Source: an uncultured Lachnospiraceae bacterium
GTDB lineage: Bacteria; Bacillota; Clostridia; Lachnospirales; Lachnospiraceae
NCBI GenBank assembly: GCA_900315735.1
Contig: ONAD01000023.1
Location: 1-33,395 of the forward strand
Direction: 5' to 3'
DNA: 33,395 nt
Shown piece after piece: positions 1 to 6,974 of the stretch (position 1 is its first letter; each line of letters begins with the position of its first letter). The notes beneath the pieces are model-generated. The model did no database searches. It saw only the letters and a program-made list of their open reading frames with translations, and had not been told where the DNA came from. The translations under genes and the position numbers were made by a program.

Positions 1-1
1 G

Positions 2-124
2 CTATTAAATAGACAACGGCTTAACCGCAGTAAACTGCTGTCAAGCCGCATCAATTATCATAGAAGATCTGAATTTACAGAAAAAATTTCACACCGTCGC
101 TTTGGAAAGGAATCTATAATATAA
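2..124 (+). CDS. C-terminal end of an unidentified protein (partial)
   Basis: A reading frame is open from the first bases of the window and ends at TAA (122-124), giving 40 residues that are rich in Arg, Lys and Ser and end in HRRFGKESII. A plus-strand hairpin with a T-run follows about 40 bp later, which fits the end of a rightward transcript converging on the relaxase gene. I do not recognise the family. Forty open codons can occur by chance, and a stem-loop at 17-48 (GGCTT/AAGCC around GCAGT/ACTGC) lies inside the frame, so this may instead be non-coding element DNA. It would be element cargo if real. Confidence 0.3.
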   Translation, partial: LLNRQRLNRSKLLSSRINYHRRSEFTEKISHRRFGKESII

Positions 125-162
125 ATCACACTATCTGAGACAGTCCATTCTATACAATACTG

Positions 163-205
163 TATTGGCAGCTAGAAATAAATATTCTAACTGCCAATAT
201 TTTTT
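163..205 (+). terminator. Rho-independent terminator overlapping the mob stop
   Basis: A 15-bp stem (163-177 with 185-199) has one C/A mismatch and a 7-nt loop, followed directly by six T on the plus strand. It faces the partial gene at the window edge. The T-run overlaps the stop codon of the convergent relaxase gene. Confidence 0.7.
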
Positions 206-1718
206 ACCTCACCTCATATGCTTTCCATAATCTCTTCTGCTCCGCACTTATCCTCAATATCTCCTGTAAATCTCTAGCCATAGCCTCCATATTAGCGTCC
301 ATCTGCTCCACTGTCCCAGTACGATTACTTGCTGTAATCTCCCATTGTATTGTCTCTTTAGAGTAATATTCTTTAGTCTCCACATTCATATATCCATACA
401 CCGAATATGAATATCCATCACTTTTCTCTATAAATACCGGTGCTACCTCTCCTTCTGAAGTATTCCACCTCATAAGCCTTGGGAACCAACACAATCCCTC
501 TTTTATCAGTTCTTTGAATGCCTCTAGCAGTTTTCCGATTTCATACAATATTCCACGAAATGAATTTCCGGCATCAATTGTTTTATCTGCTTCTACCTGA
601 TTGGCGTATTCTTCAATGGTGGGGGCAAATACTCTGAATGATGATACAAATGCTTTGATTCTATCAAGCAACACCACTGCTTCTTTTGCCTTATCTGTGG
701 TATATTCAATCTCCTTATTTACAGATTGAAGTTCTAACCGTTTTCCTTCCAGCTCATTTGATATACGCTGCGATTCTCTCTTATCCATATCCGACAATGA
801 CTTCTCAATATTCCTCTTTCTTTCAAGATATGAAATCTCGCATTCCAGCTTTTCCTTCTTATCCGTATATTCTTGTTCCATAGCCTCATTTTTCTTAACA
901 ATGGCATCTGTTTTCTCATTTAGTTCCTTAGTTCGTCTACGCTCCAATTCCTTATAAGCAATCTGTGATGCGAGCAACTCAATATCCGCATCATGCACCT
1001 GTTCCTGTATCTGCTCCAGATGCTTTGTTTCTTTTGCTACTTTATATTCTGTTACGGATAAATCATGATTTCTTCCAAGACTTTTTTCTGATAAATCTTC
1101 ATGTGTATGATATCTGAAGCACATCCCAGCTTCTTCTCGTAATTTATCCTGTAAAATTACTGAAAGCGTTTCCGGCGTAAATACATTTCTCTTCGAAACC
1201 TTCTTCCTAAGCCCTCTCTTAGCACCTTCCCATACCGGAACTCCTACCACATGAACATGTGGACTTGCTTCATCAAAATGAATTACTGCATTTGCAATTT
1301 TAAATTCTGGCAACAGTTCCTCCAGCTTTCCAATCAAAAAACTATATACATAATACATTTTGTCCTTAACATCATCATGTGCCTTCCAAAACTCTTTATC
1401 TCCACATTGGAAAATGATTTCAACAGCCATATCCTGTTCAAGCCCTGCAACATGTTCGAAATAATCATCAATCTTTCGGTCTGCTCTCTTTTGTTTTTCA
1501 TTGTATTCTTTTATCACTTCATCAAATTCCTGATGATAAACATTCTTCACATCCTGAAGCAGATCATCTGTTCCTCGCAAAACTATAATATTATCTTTGC
1601 TATAATCATCTGATTTGTACTTTCTTAAATTGTGTTTTGCCACTCCAAACAATTTACTCTTACTTGTGATAGCACTTTTCTTGTTGCTAATGTGTGCTGT
1701 ATACGACGTATTCCCCAT
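204..1718 (-). CDS. mob: MobV-family (Mob/Pre) relaxase
   Basis: Plasmid recombination/mobilization relaxase, the enzyme that nicks the transfer origin and pilots single-stranded DNA into a recipient using another element's conjugation pore. The protein is 504 aa. The N-terminal third carries the family's metal-binding signature HFDEASPHVH at about residues 147-156, and an N-terminal block resembling the first Mob_Pre motif (VAKHNLRKY). Residues about 225-365 are rich in charged heptads and look like a long coiled coil, as in other Mob proteins. ATG at 1718 was chosen over the in-frame TTG at 1724 because AGGAG (1727-1731) is 8 nt from the ATG and only 2 nt from the TTG. The folded region just upstream (1753-1841) is the likely oriT. 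No type IV secretion genes are visible, so the element would be mobilized in trans. Its family assignment is secure; strand-transfer activity is inferred. Confidence 0.93.
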   Translation of the reverse strand: MGNTSYTAHISNKKSAITSKSKLFGVAKHNLRKYKSDDYSKDNIIVLRGTDDLLQDVKNVYHQEFDEVIKEYNEKQKRADRKIDDYFEHVAGLEQDMAVEIIFQCGDKEFWKAHDDVKDKMYYVYSFLIGKLEELLPEFKIANAVIHFDEASPHVHVVGVPVWEGAKRGLRKKVSKRNVFTPETLSVILQDKLREEAGMCFRYHTHEDLSEKSLGRNHDLSVTEYKVAKETKHLEQIQEQVHDADIELLASQIAYKELERRRTKELNEKTDAIVKKNEAMEQEYTDKKEKLECEISYLERKRNIEKSLSDMDKRESQRISNELEGKRLELQSVNKEIEYTTDKAKEAVVLLDRIKAFVSSFRVFAPTIEEYANQVEADKTIDAGNSFRGILYEIGKLLEAFKELIKEGLCWFPRLMRWNTSEGEVAPVFIEKSDGYSYSVYGYMNVETKEYYSKETIQWEITASNRTGTVEQMDANMEAMARDLQEILRISAEQKRLWKAYEVR

Positions 1719-1752
1719 AAGCAAATCTCCTCTCTTATCTGTAAAAATTTTT

Positions 1753-1841
1753 CTCGGAGCATATGCTTATCATCTTGGCTCTGCCACAGATGATAACCCC
1801 CTAGCAGTTTTGGCAAGCCAAATCTGCGGTGGCTCTCCGAG
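1753..1841. other. Candidate origin of transfer (oriT)
   Basis: The 238-bp gap between the ATPase and relaxase genes contains nested inverted repeats. One hairpin spans 1767-1796 (13 bp, 3-nt loop, one bulged C). Another spans 1804-1827 (10 bp, one mismatch, AA loop). Outer arms CTCGGAGC (1753-1760) and GCTCTCCGAG (1832-1841) enclose both. A second possible pairing is GCCAC (1783-1787) with GTGGC (1829-1833). The position immediately upstream of a MobV gene is where oriT lies in pMV158-type systems. No nick site was recognised by sequence match. Confidence 0.55.
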
Positions 1842-1869
1842 GGTTTCAAAATTAACTGTTACAACTACC

Positions 1870-1966
1870 AAGAGTTTAATAATCTGTTCTTTTAAGAAAT
1901 ACAGACTCTAAACTCTTATAAGAATTTAGAATCTGCTTTTCCAAACACTCGGATTGTTAAACTCTT
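1870..1966. repeat. Palindrome and TAAACTCTT repeats near the ATPase gene end
   Basis: A symmetric 32-bp palindrome (1903-1934) has three mismatch pairs. The 9-mer TAAACTCTT occurs inside it (1909-1917), again at 1958-1966 over the ATPase stop codon, and inverted at 1870-1878. It could be a binding site for an element protein or part of the oriT/replication region. There is no T-run, so it is not a standard terminator. Confidence 0.45.
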
Positions 1967-2961
1967 TCATCTGGCATAATCCATGTCCAAAAACTTGTTC
2001 CATCATCTAACTTACTTTTTCCTGAAGTAATTCCCAGTTTCTTTTTAGCTGATAAAAGAGTATTTCTTTTTATTCCCCTTTTCGCTGCTTCCTGCAAAAT
2101 ATCATTAGATGCAATCTCCTTCGATAACCCAAAGAACTCTTTGATAAAGTTTTCTGCAATATCCAGTTTCTTTTTACCTCGTCCTTCATTTCCCATTAAC
2201 AGTTCATCAATGGTAATGTCGTATGGACCGATACAAGTCATCCCTCTATCTTCTGTCATTTCAAATCCGATGGCATCTCCTGTTGGAGCTAATGACGATT
2301 TATCGTGCGCCATGATTCGAATATTGGGTTTATCCCGAAGCCTTGCTACTAATAACACGCTTCTTGCTGTTGCCTGAATATCAATGGAGCCTAATCCTCG
2401 GTAAGTTGATTTGCTTCCAGCAGCCTTATTCATATGACCAATAAGGATAACTGCACAATTATATTTTTCTGCAATCATTCCCAGATGTTTTAGCACCGGT
2501 CTGATTTCATTTGCTCTGTGCATGTCAACCTTAGCTCCAATATAAGCCTGTATTGGATCCAGAATAATCAATCTTGCTCCTGTTTCAACGATTGCTTTCT
2601 CAAGTCTATCATCCGTCATACATAGCTCTTTTTCCGTTTCATCAATGACACGTATCATGGAGCAGTCTGCCCCTGCCTTTTCTAATCTAGGCTTTACAGT
2701 ATCATCAATACCATCTTCTGCTGTCTGATAAATAATATGAATTGGCTCATATGCTTTATCGTCATCATAGGGAAGTGGCAAGCCCCTGCTAAGGGCTGCC
2801 GCCAACATCAATACAAGTGTTGTCTTTCCTTCTCCCGGATCTCCTTCAATTATGGTTATCTTTCCATAAGGTATATATGGATACCATAACCATTCCACTT
2901 CTTTTGAAACCACATCCTCCATATGGATAAGCTTCAATTCTACATTCTGCTGTTCATTCAT
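1957..2961 (-). CDS. RepA-like AAA/RecA-fold ATPase of a mobile element
   Basis: Hexameric-helicase-type ATPase of the RepA/AAA_25 group, 334 aa. The Walker A motif GDPGEGKT is at residues 40-47 and a Walker B-like stretch LIILD at 131-135. The C-terminal ~90 residues look like a winged-helix domain. Relatives in clostridial plasmids and mobilizable elements act in replication as the helicase that opens the origin, or possibly in excised-circle maintenance; that role is inferred here. The start is ATG 2961, because AAGGAGGAAGTTT precedes it with a 6-nt gap. The in-frame ATG at 2979 overlaps the upstream stop codon and contains that ribosome site within its first codons. It follows the small DNA-binding gene by a few bases and is cotranscribed with it from the promoter at 3265-3293. 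Confidence 0.85.
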   Translation of the reverse strand: MNEQQNVELKLIHMEDVVSKEVEWLWYPYIPYGKITIIEGDPGEGKTTLVLMLAAALSRGLPLPYDDDKAYEPIHIIYQTAEDGIDDTVKPRLEKAGADCSMIRVIDETEKELCMTDDRLEKAIVETGARLIILDPIQAYIGAKVDMHRANEIRPVLKHLGMIAEKYNCAVILIGHMNKAAGSKSTYRGLGSIDIQATARSVLLVARLRDKPNIRIMAHDKSSLAPTGDAIGFEMTEDRGMTCIGPYDITIDELLMGNEGRGKKKLDIAENFIKEFFGLSKEIASNDILQEAAKRGIKRNTLLSAKKKLGITSGKSKLDDGTSFWTWIMPDERV

Positions 2962-2975
2962 AAACTTCCTCCTTG

Positions 2976-3212
2976 TCAAACTGCTTCTTCATTAAAATAA
3001 CCTGTTTCTTCCCATACTCTCTTATCAGGGCAATAATAGCTATATTCATTTGAATTTCCCACTTTTATTGCTGCTCCGAATTTGAGTATTCCTTGTTGTA
3101 ATCCCAGCCTTACATACTGTGCATCCTTCCCTATTGCACTTGCAATTTCCTTTATCGGTACATTTCTTCCTGTAAAGGCTGGTAAATCAACCTTGTAAAT
3201 AACTTCCGGCAT
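2976..3212 (-). CDS. Small excisionase-like DNA-binding protein
   Basis: A 78-aa protein with a predicted helix-turn-helix (IKEIASAIGKDAQYVRLGLQ, roughly residues 22-41) followed by a short hydrophobic wing, as in MerR/Xis-like small proteins of clostridial mobile elements. It could be the recombination directionality factor or a copy-control protein for the ATPase. The start is ATG 3212, because AGGAGG lies 8 nt upstream; an in-frame GTG at 3221 is too close to that site. It is the first gene of the leftward element operon, directly behind a perfect-consensus promoter. No family name can be given from the sequence alone. Confidence 0.75.
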   Translation of the reverse strand: MPEVIYKVDLPAFTGRNVPIKEIASAIGKDAQYVRLGLQQGILKFGAAIKVGNSNEYSYYCPDKRVWEETGYFNEEAV

Positions 3213-3233
3213 ATCTACCACCTCCTTGTTTCA

Positions 3234-3290
3234 ACAGAGCATTATTTGCTCTGTTTGTTTTTGTATTATACAGACCTTTTCTTGCTCTGT
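3234..3290. promoter_or_regulatory. TGCTCTGT operator-like repeats
   Basis: ACAGAGCA (3234-3241) and TGCTCTGT (3247-3254) form an inverted repeat just downstream of the -10 box of the leftward promoter. A third copy TGCTCTGT (3283-3290) overlaps its -35 box. Three copies around one promoter suggest a repressor site, probably for the adjacent XRE protein. Confidence 0.55.
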
Positions 3291-3293
3291 CAA
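3265..3293 (-). promoter_or_regulatory. Consensus promoter of the leftward element operon
   Basis: On the minus strand TTGACA (3288-3293), a 17-nt spacer and TATAAT (3265-3270) match the sigma-A consensus exactly. It drives the small DNA-binding gene, the ATPase and probably the relaxase. Confidence 0.85.
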
Positions 3294-3326
3294 TAGTTTA
3301 TATTTTAATGTTGACTATAAACTATT
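3292..3326. promoter_or_regulatory. Inverted repeat between the divergent promoters
   Basis: Perfect 11-bp arms AATAGTTTATA (3292-3302) and TATAAACTATT (3316-3326) are separated by 13 bp. The left arm touches the -35 of the leftward promoter and the right arm overlaps the -35 of the rightward promoter. This layout fits a site that coordinates both directions, likely bound by the XRE protein encoded beside it. Confidence 0.55.
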
Positions 3327-3339
3327 AGTATGTTACATT
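3311..3339 (+). promoter_or_regulatory. Promoter of the XRE regulator and integrase
   Basis: TTGACT (3311-3316), a 17-nt spacer and TACATT (3334-3339) precede the AGGAGG and ATG of the regulator gene. It diverges from the leftward operon promoter. Confidence 0.65.
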
Positions 3340-3362
3340 TACAAATACAGGAGGTTGATAAT

Positions 3363-3794
3363 ATGAACACAGGTAAAAAGATTAAGTTAATACGAACTTT
3401 TCGTGGATTAACTCAAAAAGAACTTGGCGAAGCTTGCGGAATACATGAGGTTGCAATCCGTAAGTATGAACTTGGAAAAAACATTCCTAAACCAGAACAA
3501 CTAAGAAAGATAGCAGAAGCACTAAATGTCAATGTAAATTCATTGGTAGAATTTGATATTGAAGCTGATGGAGATGTACTACCATTACTTTTTGCGATTG
3601 ATGAAGTGTTTGATGTATCTATTAGAGACATTGATGGAAAACCCGGAATGTTCTTTTCCAACAAAAGTCTCATACAGTTTCTAAAAGACTGGCAGGCAAT
3701 GAAAGAATTACTTTCTTCTGGCAGCCAGACTCAAGACAATTATGAGATTTGGAAAACAATTCGTCCAAGTGTAACAAAGGTAACCCACGAATAA
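3363..3794 (+). CDS. XRE-family transcriptional regulator
   Basis: A 143-aa protein with an N-terminal Cro/C1-type helix-turn-helix (about residues 4-58, including GLTQKELGEACGIHEVAIRK) and a C-terminal region of unknown fold that may mediate dimerization. It probably represses the two divergent promoters beside it and so controls excision and transfer of the element. The start is ATG 3363, 8 nt after AGGAGG; an upstream in-frame ATG at 3330 lies within the -10 region and is rejected. The integrase gene follows after 57 bp, so the two are probably cotranscribed. Confidence 0.88.
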   Translation: MNTGKKIKLIRTFRGLTQKELGEACGIHEVAIRKYELGKNIPKPEQLRKIAEALNVNVNSLVEFDIEADGDVLPLLFAIDEVFDVSIRDIDGKPGMFFSNKSLIQFLKDWQAMKELLSSGSQTQDNYEIWKTIRPSVTKVTHE

Positions 3795-3807
3795 TAATCA
3801 TTTTAGA

Positions 3808-3842
3808 CCTTTGCTATCAGCTTTCTAGTAAATAGCGAAAGG
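3808..3842 (+). promoter_or_regulatory. Hairpin covering the integrase ribosome binding site
   Basis: CCTTTGCTAT (3808-3817) pairs with ATAGCGAAAGG (3832-3842): ten base pairs with a single bulged G and a 14-nt loop. The right arm contains the AAAGG that serves as Shine-Dalgarno for the integrase ATG at 3852. Folding would hide the site, so integrase translation may be limited or regulated. Confidence 0.55.
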
Positions 3843-3851
3843 ATGGTGCTT

Positions 3852-4907
3852 ATGAAGTTACCCAACGGATACGGAAGCGTTGTAAAACTTTCCGGCAAGA
3901 GAAGAAGACCTTATCAAGTGCGAAAAACTACAGGTTGGCACTATGATAAGGAAAAAGACAAACAGGTTCAGGATATGATTACGATTGGATATGCAGCTAC
4001 AAAAGCAGAAGCCTTACAGATGCTTGCGGAATACAATAATAATCCATTTGACACCAAGGCTGCTAAGATGACCTTTTCAGATGTATATGATGAATGGTCA
4101 AAGCGTAAGTTTCCTACTATTTCTGAATCTAATGTAAAAGGATACTCTGCATCTTATAAGGCATGTGAATCCCTTTACAGCATAGTATTCAAGGATATTA
4201 AGCTAGTTGATTTACAGACTGTCATTGATACTTGTGGCAAGAATTTTCCCACACTAAAGAAAATCAAAGTGTTATTCAATCAGCTATATGACTATGCCTT
4301 GAAGAATGATATTTGCAACAAAGACTATTCCAGCTATGTGGATGTCGCACAATATAAGGATCGCAATCCTAACAAATACGACAGAAACAAGTTTGAAAAG
4401 AACGAGATTGATATGATATGGGAGCAAAAGGAAGATAAATATTATCAGATTGTATTGATGCTTCTATACAGTGGAGTTCGAGTTTCAGAATTGTTGGATT
4501 TGAAAAAAGAAAATGTTCATCTGGAAGAACAATATTTTGATGTTATCTGTAGTAAAACAGAAAATGGTATTAGAAAGGTTCCCATAGCGGATAAACTTCT
4601 GCCATACTACAAAGCTTGGTATGAATCCTGTCCGGAATGTGAATATCTACTTCACACAGAGGACGGAAATCATTTCCTATACCGAAACTACTACGATAGC
4701 TATTTTAAACCTTTAATGGAACAGTTGAATATTAATCGTACGCCCCATTGTTGTAGGCATACCTGTATTTCAATGTTAGCGGAAGCTGGTGTGAATCAGA
4801 CAATAATCAAAAAGATTGTGGGACACTCTGGTGCTATGACACTCACCGAGAAAGTGTATACCCACTTTGATATAAAGGAGCTTGTAGATGCGATTAATAC
4901 GATTTAA
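3852..4907 (+). CDS. int: Tyrosine recombinase (element integrase)
   Basis: Site-specific integrase that inserts and, with a directionality factor, excises the element, 351 aa. All expected catalytic residues are visible: Arg210 in SGVRVSELL, Lys235, His299 and Arg302 in HCCRH, His325 in GHSG and nucleophile Tyr336 in KVYTH. The N-terminal part has an AP2-like/arm-binding domain followed by a SAM-like core-binding domain, as in Tn916-type integrases. ATG 3852 has AAAGGA 8 nt upstream; the in-frame ATG at 3843 lies inside that ribosome site. The gene points toward rpsI and stops 190 bp from it, which is the usual arrangement when the integrase lies beside its own attachment site. Confidence 0.95.
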   Translation: MKLPNGYGSVVKLSGKRRRPYQVRKTTGWHYDKEKDKQVQDMITIGYAATKAEALQMLAEYNNNPFDTKAAKMTFSDVYDEWSKRKFPTISESNVKGYSASYKACESLYSIVFKDIKLVDLQTVIDTCGKNFPTLKKIKVLFNQLYDYALKNDICNKDYSSYVDVAQYKDRNPNKYDRNKFEKNEIDMIWEQKEDKYYQIVLMLLYSGVRVSELLDLKKENVHLEEQYFDVICSKTENGIRKVPIADKLLPYYKAWYESCPECEYLLHTEDGNHFLYRNYYDSYFKPLMEQLNINRTPHCCRHTCISMLAEAGVNQTIIKKIVGHSGAMTLTEKVYTHFDIKELVDAINTI

Positions 4908-4915
4908 ATTAAGAA

Positions 4916-4951
4916 AGGACATTCCCCAGTATCTCTACTGAAAAATGTCCT
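4916..4951 (+). terminator. Hairpin after the integrase gene
   Basis: AGGACATT (4916-4923) pairs with AATGTCCT (4944-4951), and CAGTA (4927-4931) with TACTG (4936-4940), separated by ccc/aaa internal loops. There is no strong T-run, so termination may be inefficient. Confidence 0.5.
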
Positions 4952-4968
4952 ATACATATCAATATCTT

Positions 4969-5037
4969 TGTTGCATACCTGCTGCATATGTGTTGCATTC
5001 GATATAAAATCCAACGCATCTGACAACATTCCACAAC
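4969..5037. repeat. Phased TGTTGCAT repeats (possible integrase arm sites)
   Basis: TGTTGCAT starts at 4969 and 4991, and TGCTGCAT at 4980: three copies spaced exactly 11 bp. CAAC cores in the opposite orientation follow at 5012, 5024 and 5034. Helically phased repeats between int and the target gene fit arm-type binding sites for integrase or excisionase. Confidence 0.4.
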
Positions 5038-5089
5038 TTCTGTAACCCTTGTAAAATGGGCTTTTCTTGATATTCTCGAATCGATAAAA

Positions 5090-5125
5090 TTATCTCTTTG
5101 TTAACGTTTGCTGAACTGTGGAGCA
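5090..5125. other. Probable element-chromosome junction at the rpsI 3' end
   Basis: The element's integrase end meets the last codons and stop of rpsI. Conserved gene ends are common integration targets because the core sequence restores the gene. No second copy of this sequence was found in the first 200 bases, so the other junction must lie left of the window. The exact core is not determined. Confidence 0.35.
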
Positions 5126-5493
5126 CGACGTGCAGCTTTGAGACCGTATTTCTTTCTTTCTTTCATACGTGGGTCTCTTGTTAAGAATCCGTTAGATTTC
5201 AGAACTGGTCTGTAATCTGCATCAACGGTAAGTAATGCTCTTGCAATACCATGACGGATTGCTCCAGCCTGTCCTGTGTATCCGCCACCTTTTACGTTTA
5301 CTAATACGTCGAACTTGTCGGCTGTCTCAGTAACTGTTAATGGCTGACGAACGATAACTTTTAAAGTCTCTAATCCGAAATATTCATCGATATCTCTTTT
5401 ATTTACTGTAATCTTACCTGTTCCTGGTACTAAATATACTCTGGCAACAGAGGATTTTCTTCTTCCTGTTCCGTAATACTTTGTATTAGCCAA
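5101..5493 (-). CDS. rpsI: 30S ribosomal protein S9
   Basis: Component of the small ribosomal subunit whose C-terminal tail reaches the P-site tRNA, 130 aa, full length. It has the typical start [14 protein letters not shown] and the conserved tail ending in FSKR. Initiation appears to be at TTG 5493, with AGGAGG 9 nt upstream; no ATG is available in the usual place. It follows rplM by 16 bp in the standard rplM-rpsI operon. The 3' end abuts the integrated element; the tail is intact, consistent with the insertion having restored the gene end. Confidence 0.98.
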   Translation of the reverse strand: MANTKYYGTGRRKSSVARVYLVPGTGKITVNKRDIDEYFGLETLKVIVRQPLTVTETADKFDVLVNVKGGGYTGQAGAIRHGIARALLTVDADYRPVLKSNGFLTRDPRMKERKKYGLKAARRAPQFSKR

Positions 5494-5509
5494 TGTTTTT
5501 TACCTCCTA

Positions 5510-5938
5510 TTAAAATGTTAAAGCTTCTGGTTTCTGAGCTTCATGCTTGTGATCTGGTCCTGCGTATACGAATAATTTAGTATACATTTCTCTTCCTAAA
5601 GGTCCCTTTGGAAGCATTCCCTTAACAGCGAACTCAATAACTCTTTCTGGATGCTTTGCTAACATTTCCTTTAATGTAGTCTCTTTCATACCGCCTACAT
5701 AATCGGAATGATGGTAATAAATCTTCTGGTCTAATTTCTTACCTGTTACTTTAATCTTCTCTGCATTTACAACGATTACATAATCACCTGTATCGATATG
5801 TGGTGTAAATGTTGGTTTATTCTTTCCTCTTAATACTTTAGCAACTTCTGATGCTAAACGTCCTAATGTCTTTCCATCAGCGTCTACTACATACCATTTT
5901 CTCTCAATGGTTGCTGGACTAGCCATAAAAGTTTTCAT
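5510..5938 (-). CDS. rplM: 50S ribosomal protein L13
   Basis: Large-subunit assembly protein, 142 aa, full length, with the family blocks [17 protein letters not shown] and [11 protein letters not shown]. Start ATG 5938 has AAGGAGG a few bases upstream. It is the first gene of the rplM-rpsI operon and has its own consensus promoter, with a leader of about 140 nt that may carry an autoregulatory structure. Confidence 0.98.
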   Translation of the reverse strand: MKTFMASPATIERKWYVVDADGKTLGRLASEVAKVLRGKNKPTFTPHIDTGDYVIVVNAEKIKVTGKKLDQKIYYHHSDYVGGMKETTLKEMLAKHPERVIEFAVKGMLPKGPLGREMYTKLFVYAGPDHKHEAQKPEALTF

Positions 5939-6081
5939 TGGTTTACCTCCTTGAAATTATAACGAACAGATACATTCTGCGTAATGTCCGGACGCAGTCT
6001 GCTTTGCGTTCCACAATATTGTTTCTATAGTTGAAATGTCGCTCCGGGGCTTTGGATTGACATTCTTGTACTATGTCAGAC
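5939..6081 (-). promoter_or_regulatory. rplM leader, possible L13 autoregulatory region
   Basis: The transcript leader between the promoter and rplM can form stems, for example GACAT (rc of 6071-6080 region) with ATGTC about ten bases on, and a second stem in the GGAACGCA...TGCGTCC stretch (about 5990-6015). Firmicutes commonly have an L13 leader element in this position, where L13 represses its own operon. I did not match the consensus base by base. Confidence 0.3.
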
Positions 6082-6087
6082 TTAGAT

Positions 6088-6116
6088 ATTATAGTACACG
6101 ACCCCTCGTGTGTCAA
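6088..6116 (-). promoter_or_regulatory. rplM-rpsI promoter
   Basis: TTGACA (6111-6116), 17-nt spacer and TATAAT (6088-6093) on the minus strand, a perfect sigma-A consensus as expected for ribosomal protein genes. The spacer contains the palindrome CACGAGGGGTCGTG. Confidence 0.88.
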
Positions 6117-6161
6117 GTGAATTCTCTACAAATATTCACCAAATAATCATCTATATATTTA

Positions 6162-6974
6162 TCATAAATATTCGATTCCAATCATCGTTAATCCCTGTGC
6201 CGGTGCCGTTGGTCCTGCCGCACTTCTGTCCTTTGCCGCAAGGATTGTTTTTATCTCTTCCGGTTCTATCATTCCCATGCCTGCCTGAAGCAGGGTTCCG
6301 GCAATAATACGAACCATATTATAAAGAAATCCATTTCCGGTAACACGGATTGTAATGATATCCTCCTGCCTGCTGACCGTCAGCTCATAAATGGTACGAA
6401 CCGTTGTCTCAACCACCGCTGCCATGGCACAGAAGCTTTTAAAATCATGTTCTCCCTTTAAATATTCTGCCGCCTGCTGCATCTTCTCTAAATCCAGCTT
6501 GCGGTAACAGAAATATGTGTTGTTCCGATACATCGGAAGCGGGAACTCCCGGTTTAAAATCCGATATTCATAGGTTTTCCGGCTGTCACAGTGTCTCGGA
6601 TGAAAATCAGATGGTACTTCCTCTGATTTCTGTACTACAATGTCCTCCGGAAGCCGCTGGTTTAGGGCATAAGAAATCTTTTCTGCCGGAATGCGGCTCT
6701 TTGTATCAAATACTGCTACATTTCCCATGGAATGCACGCCTGCATCCGTCCGGGATGCTCCGGTCACAACAATCTTTTCCCCTAAGAGACTGCTTAAGCT
6801 GCGGTTTAGCACGCCCTCTATCGTCTCTCCGTTGGGCTGCACCTGCCAGCCGTGATAATTCGTGCCATCATAGGCTACAATTAATTTCACCCGCTTTAAT
6901 CGGTTTGGGGCAGATGGTGCTTTCTGTTCTTCTGTTTCCTCTATGTTCACAGCCGGATTTATCTCTGTACTCAT
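6162..6974 (-). CDS. truA: tRNA pseudouridine(38-40) synthase TruA
   Basis: Converts uridines 38-40 of the tRNA anticodon stem to pseudouridine. The protein is 270 aa; the catalytic Asp77 lies in GASRTDAGVHS, and the substrate loop begins YDGTNYHGWQ. An acidic extension of about 27 residues precedes the usual start of the family. Its ATG overlaps the ecfT stop by 4 bp (6971-6974), so translation is coupled. It is the last gene of the leftward ecf string; its end lies about 45 bp from the rplM -35 box with no clear terminator between, so some readthrough into rplM is likely. Confidence 0.96.
   Translation of the reverse strand: MSTEINPAVNIEETEEQKAPSAPNRLKRVKLIVAYDGTNYHGWQVQPNGETIEGVLNRSLSSLLGEKIVVTGASRTDAGVHSMGNVAVFDTKSRIPAEKISYALNQRLPEDIVVQKSEEVPSDFHPRHCDSRKTYEYRILNREFPLPMYRNNTYFCYRKLDLEKMQQAAEYLKGEHDFKSFCAMAAVVETTVRTIYELTVSRQEDIITIRVTGNGFLYNMVRIIAGTLLQAGMGMIEPEEIKTILAAKDRSAAGPTAPAQGLTMIGIEYL

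Noticed and set aside
6117..6139. Terminator between truA and rplM
   Set aside because: Only a 6-bp GTGAAT/ATTCAC stem with an 11-nt loop and no T-run; too weak to call.
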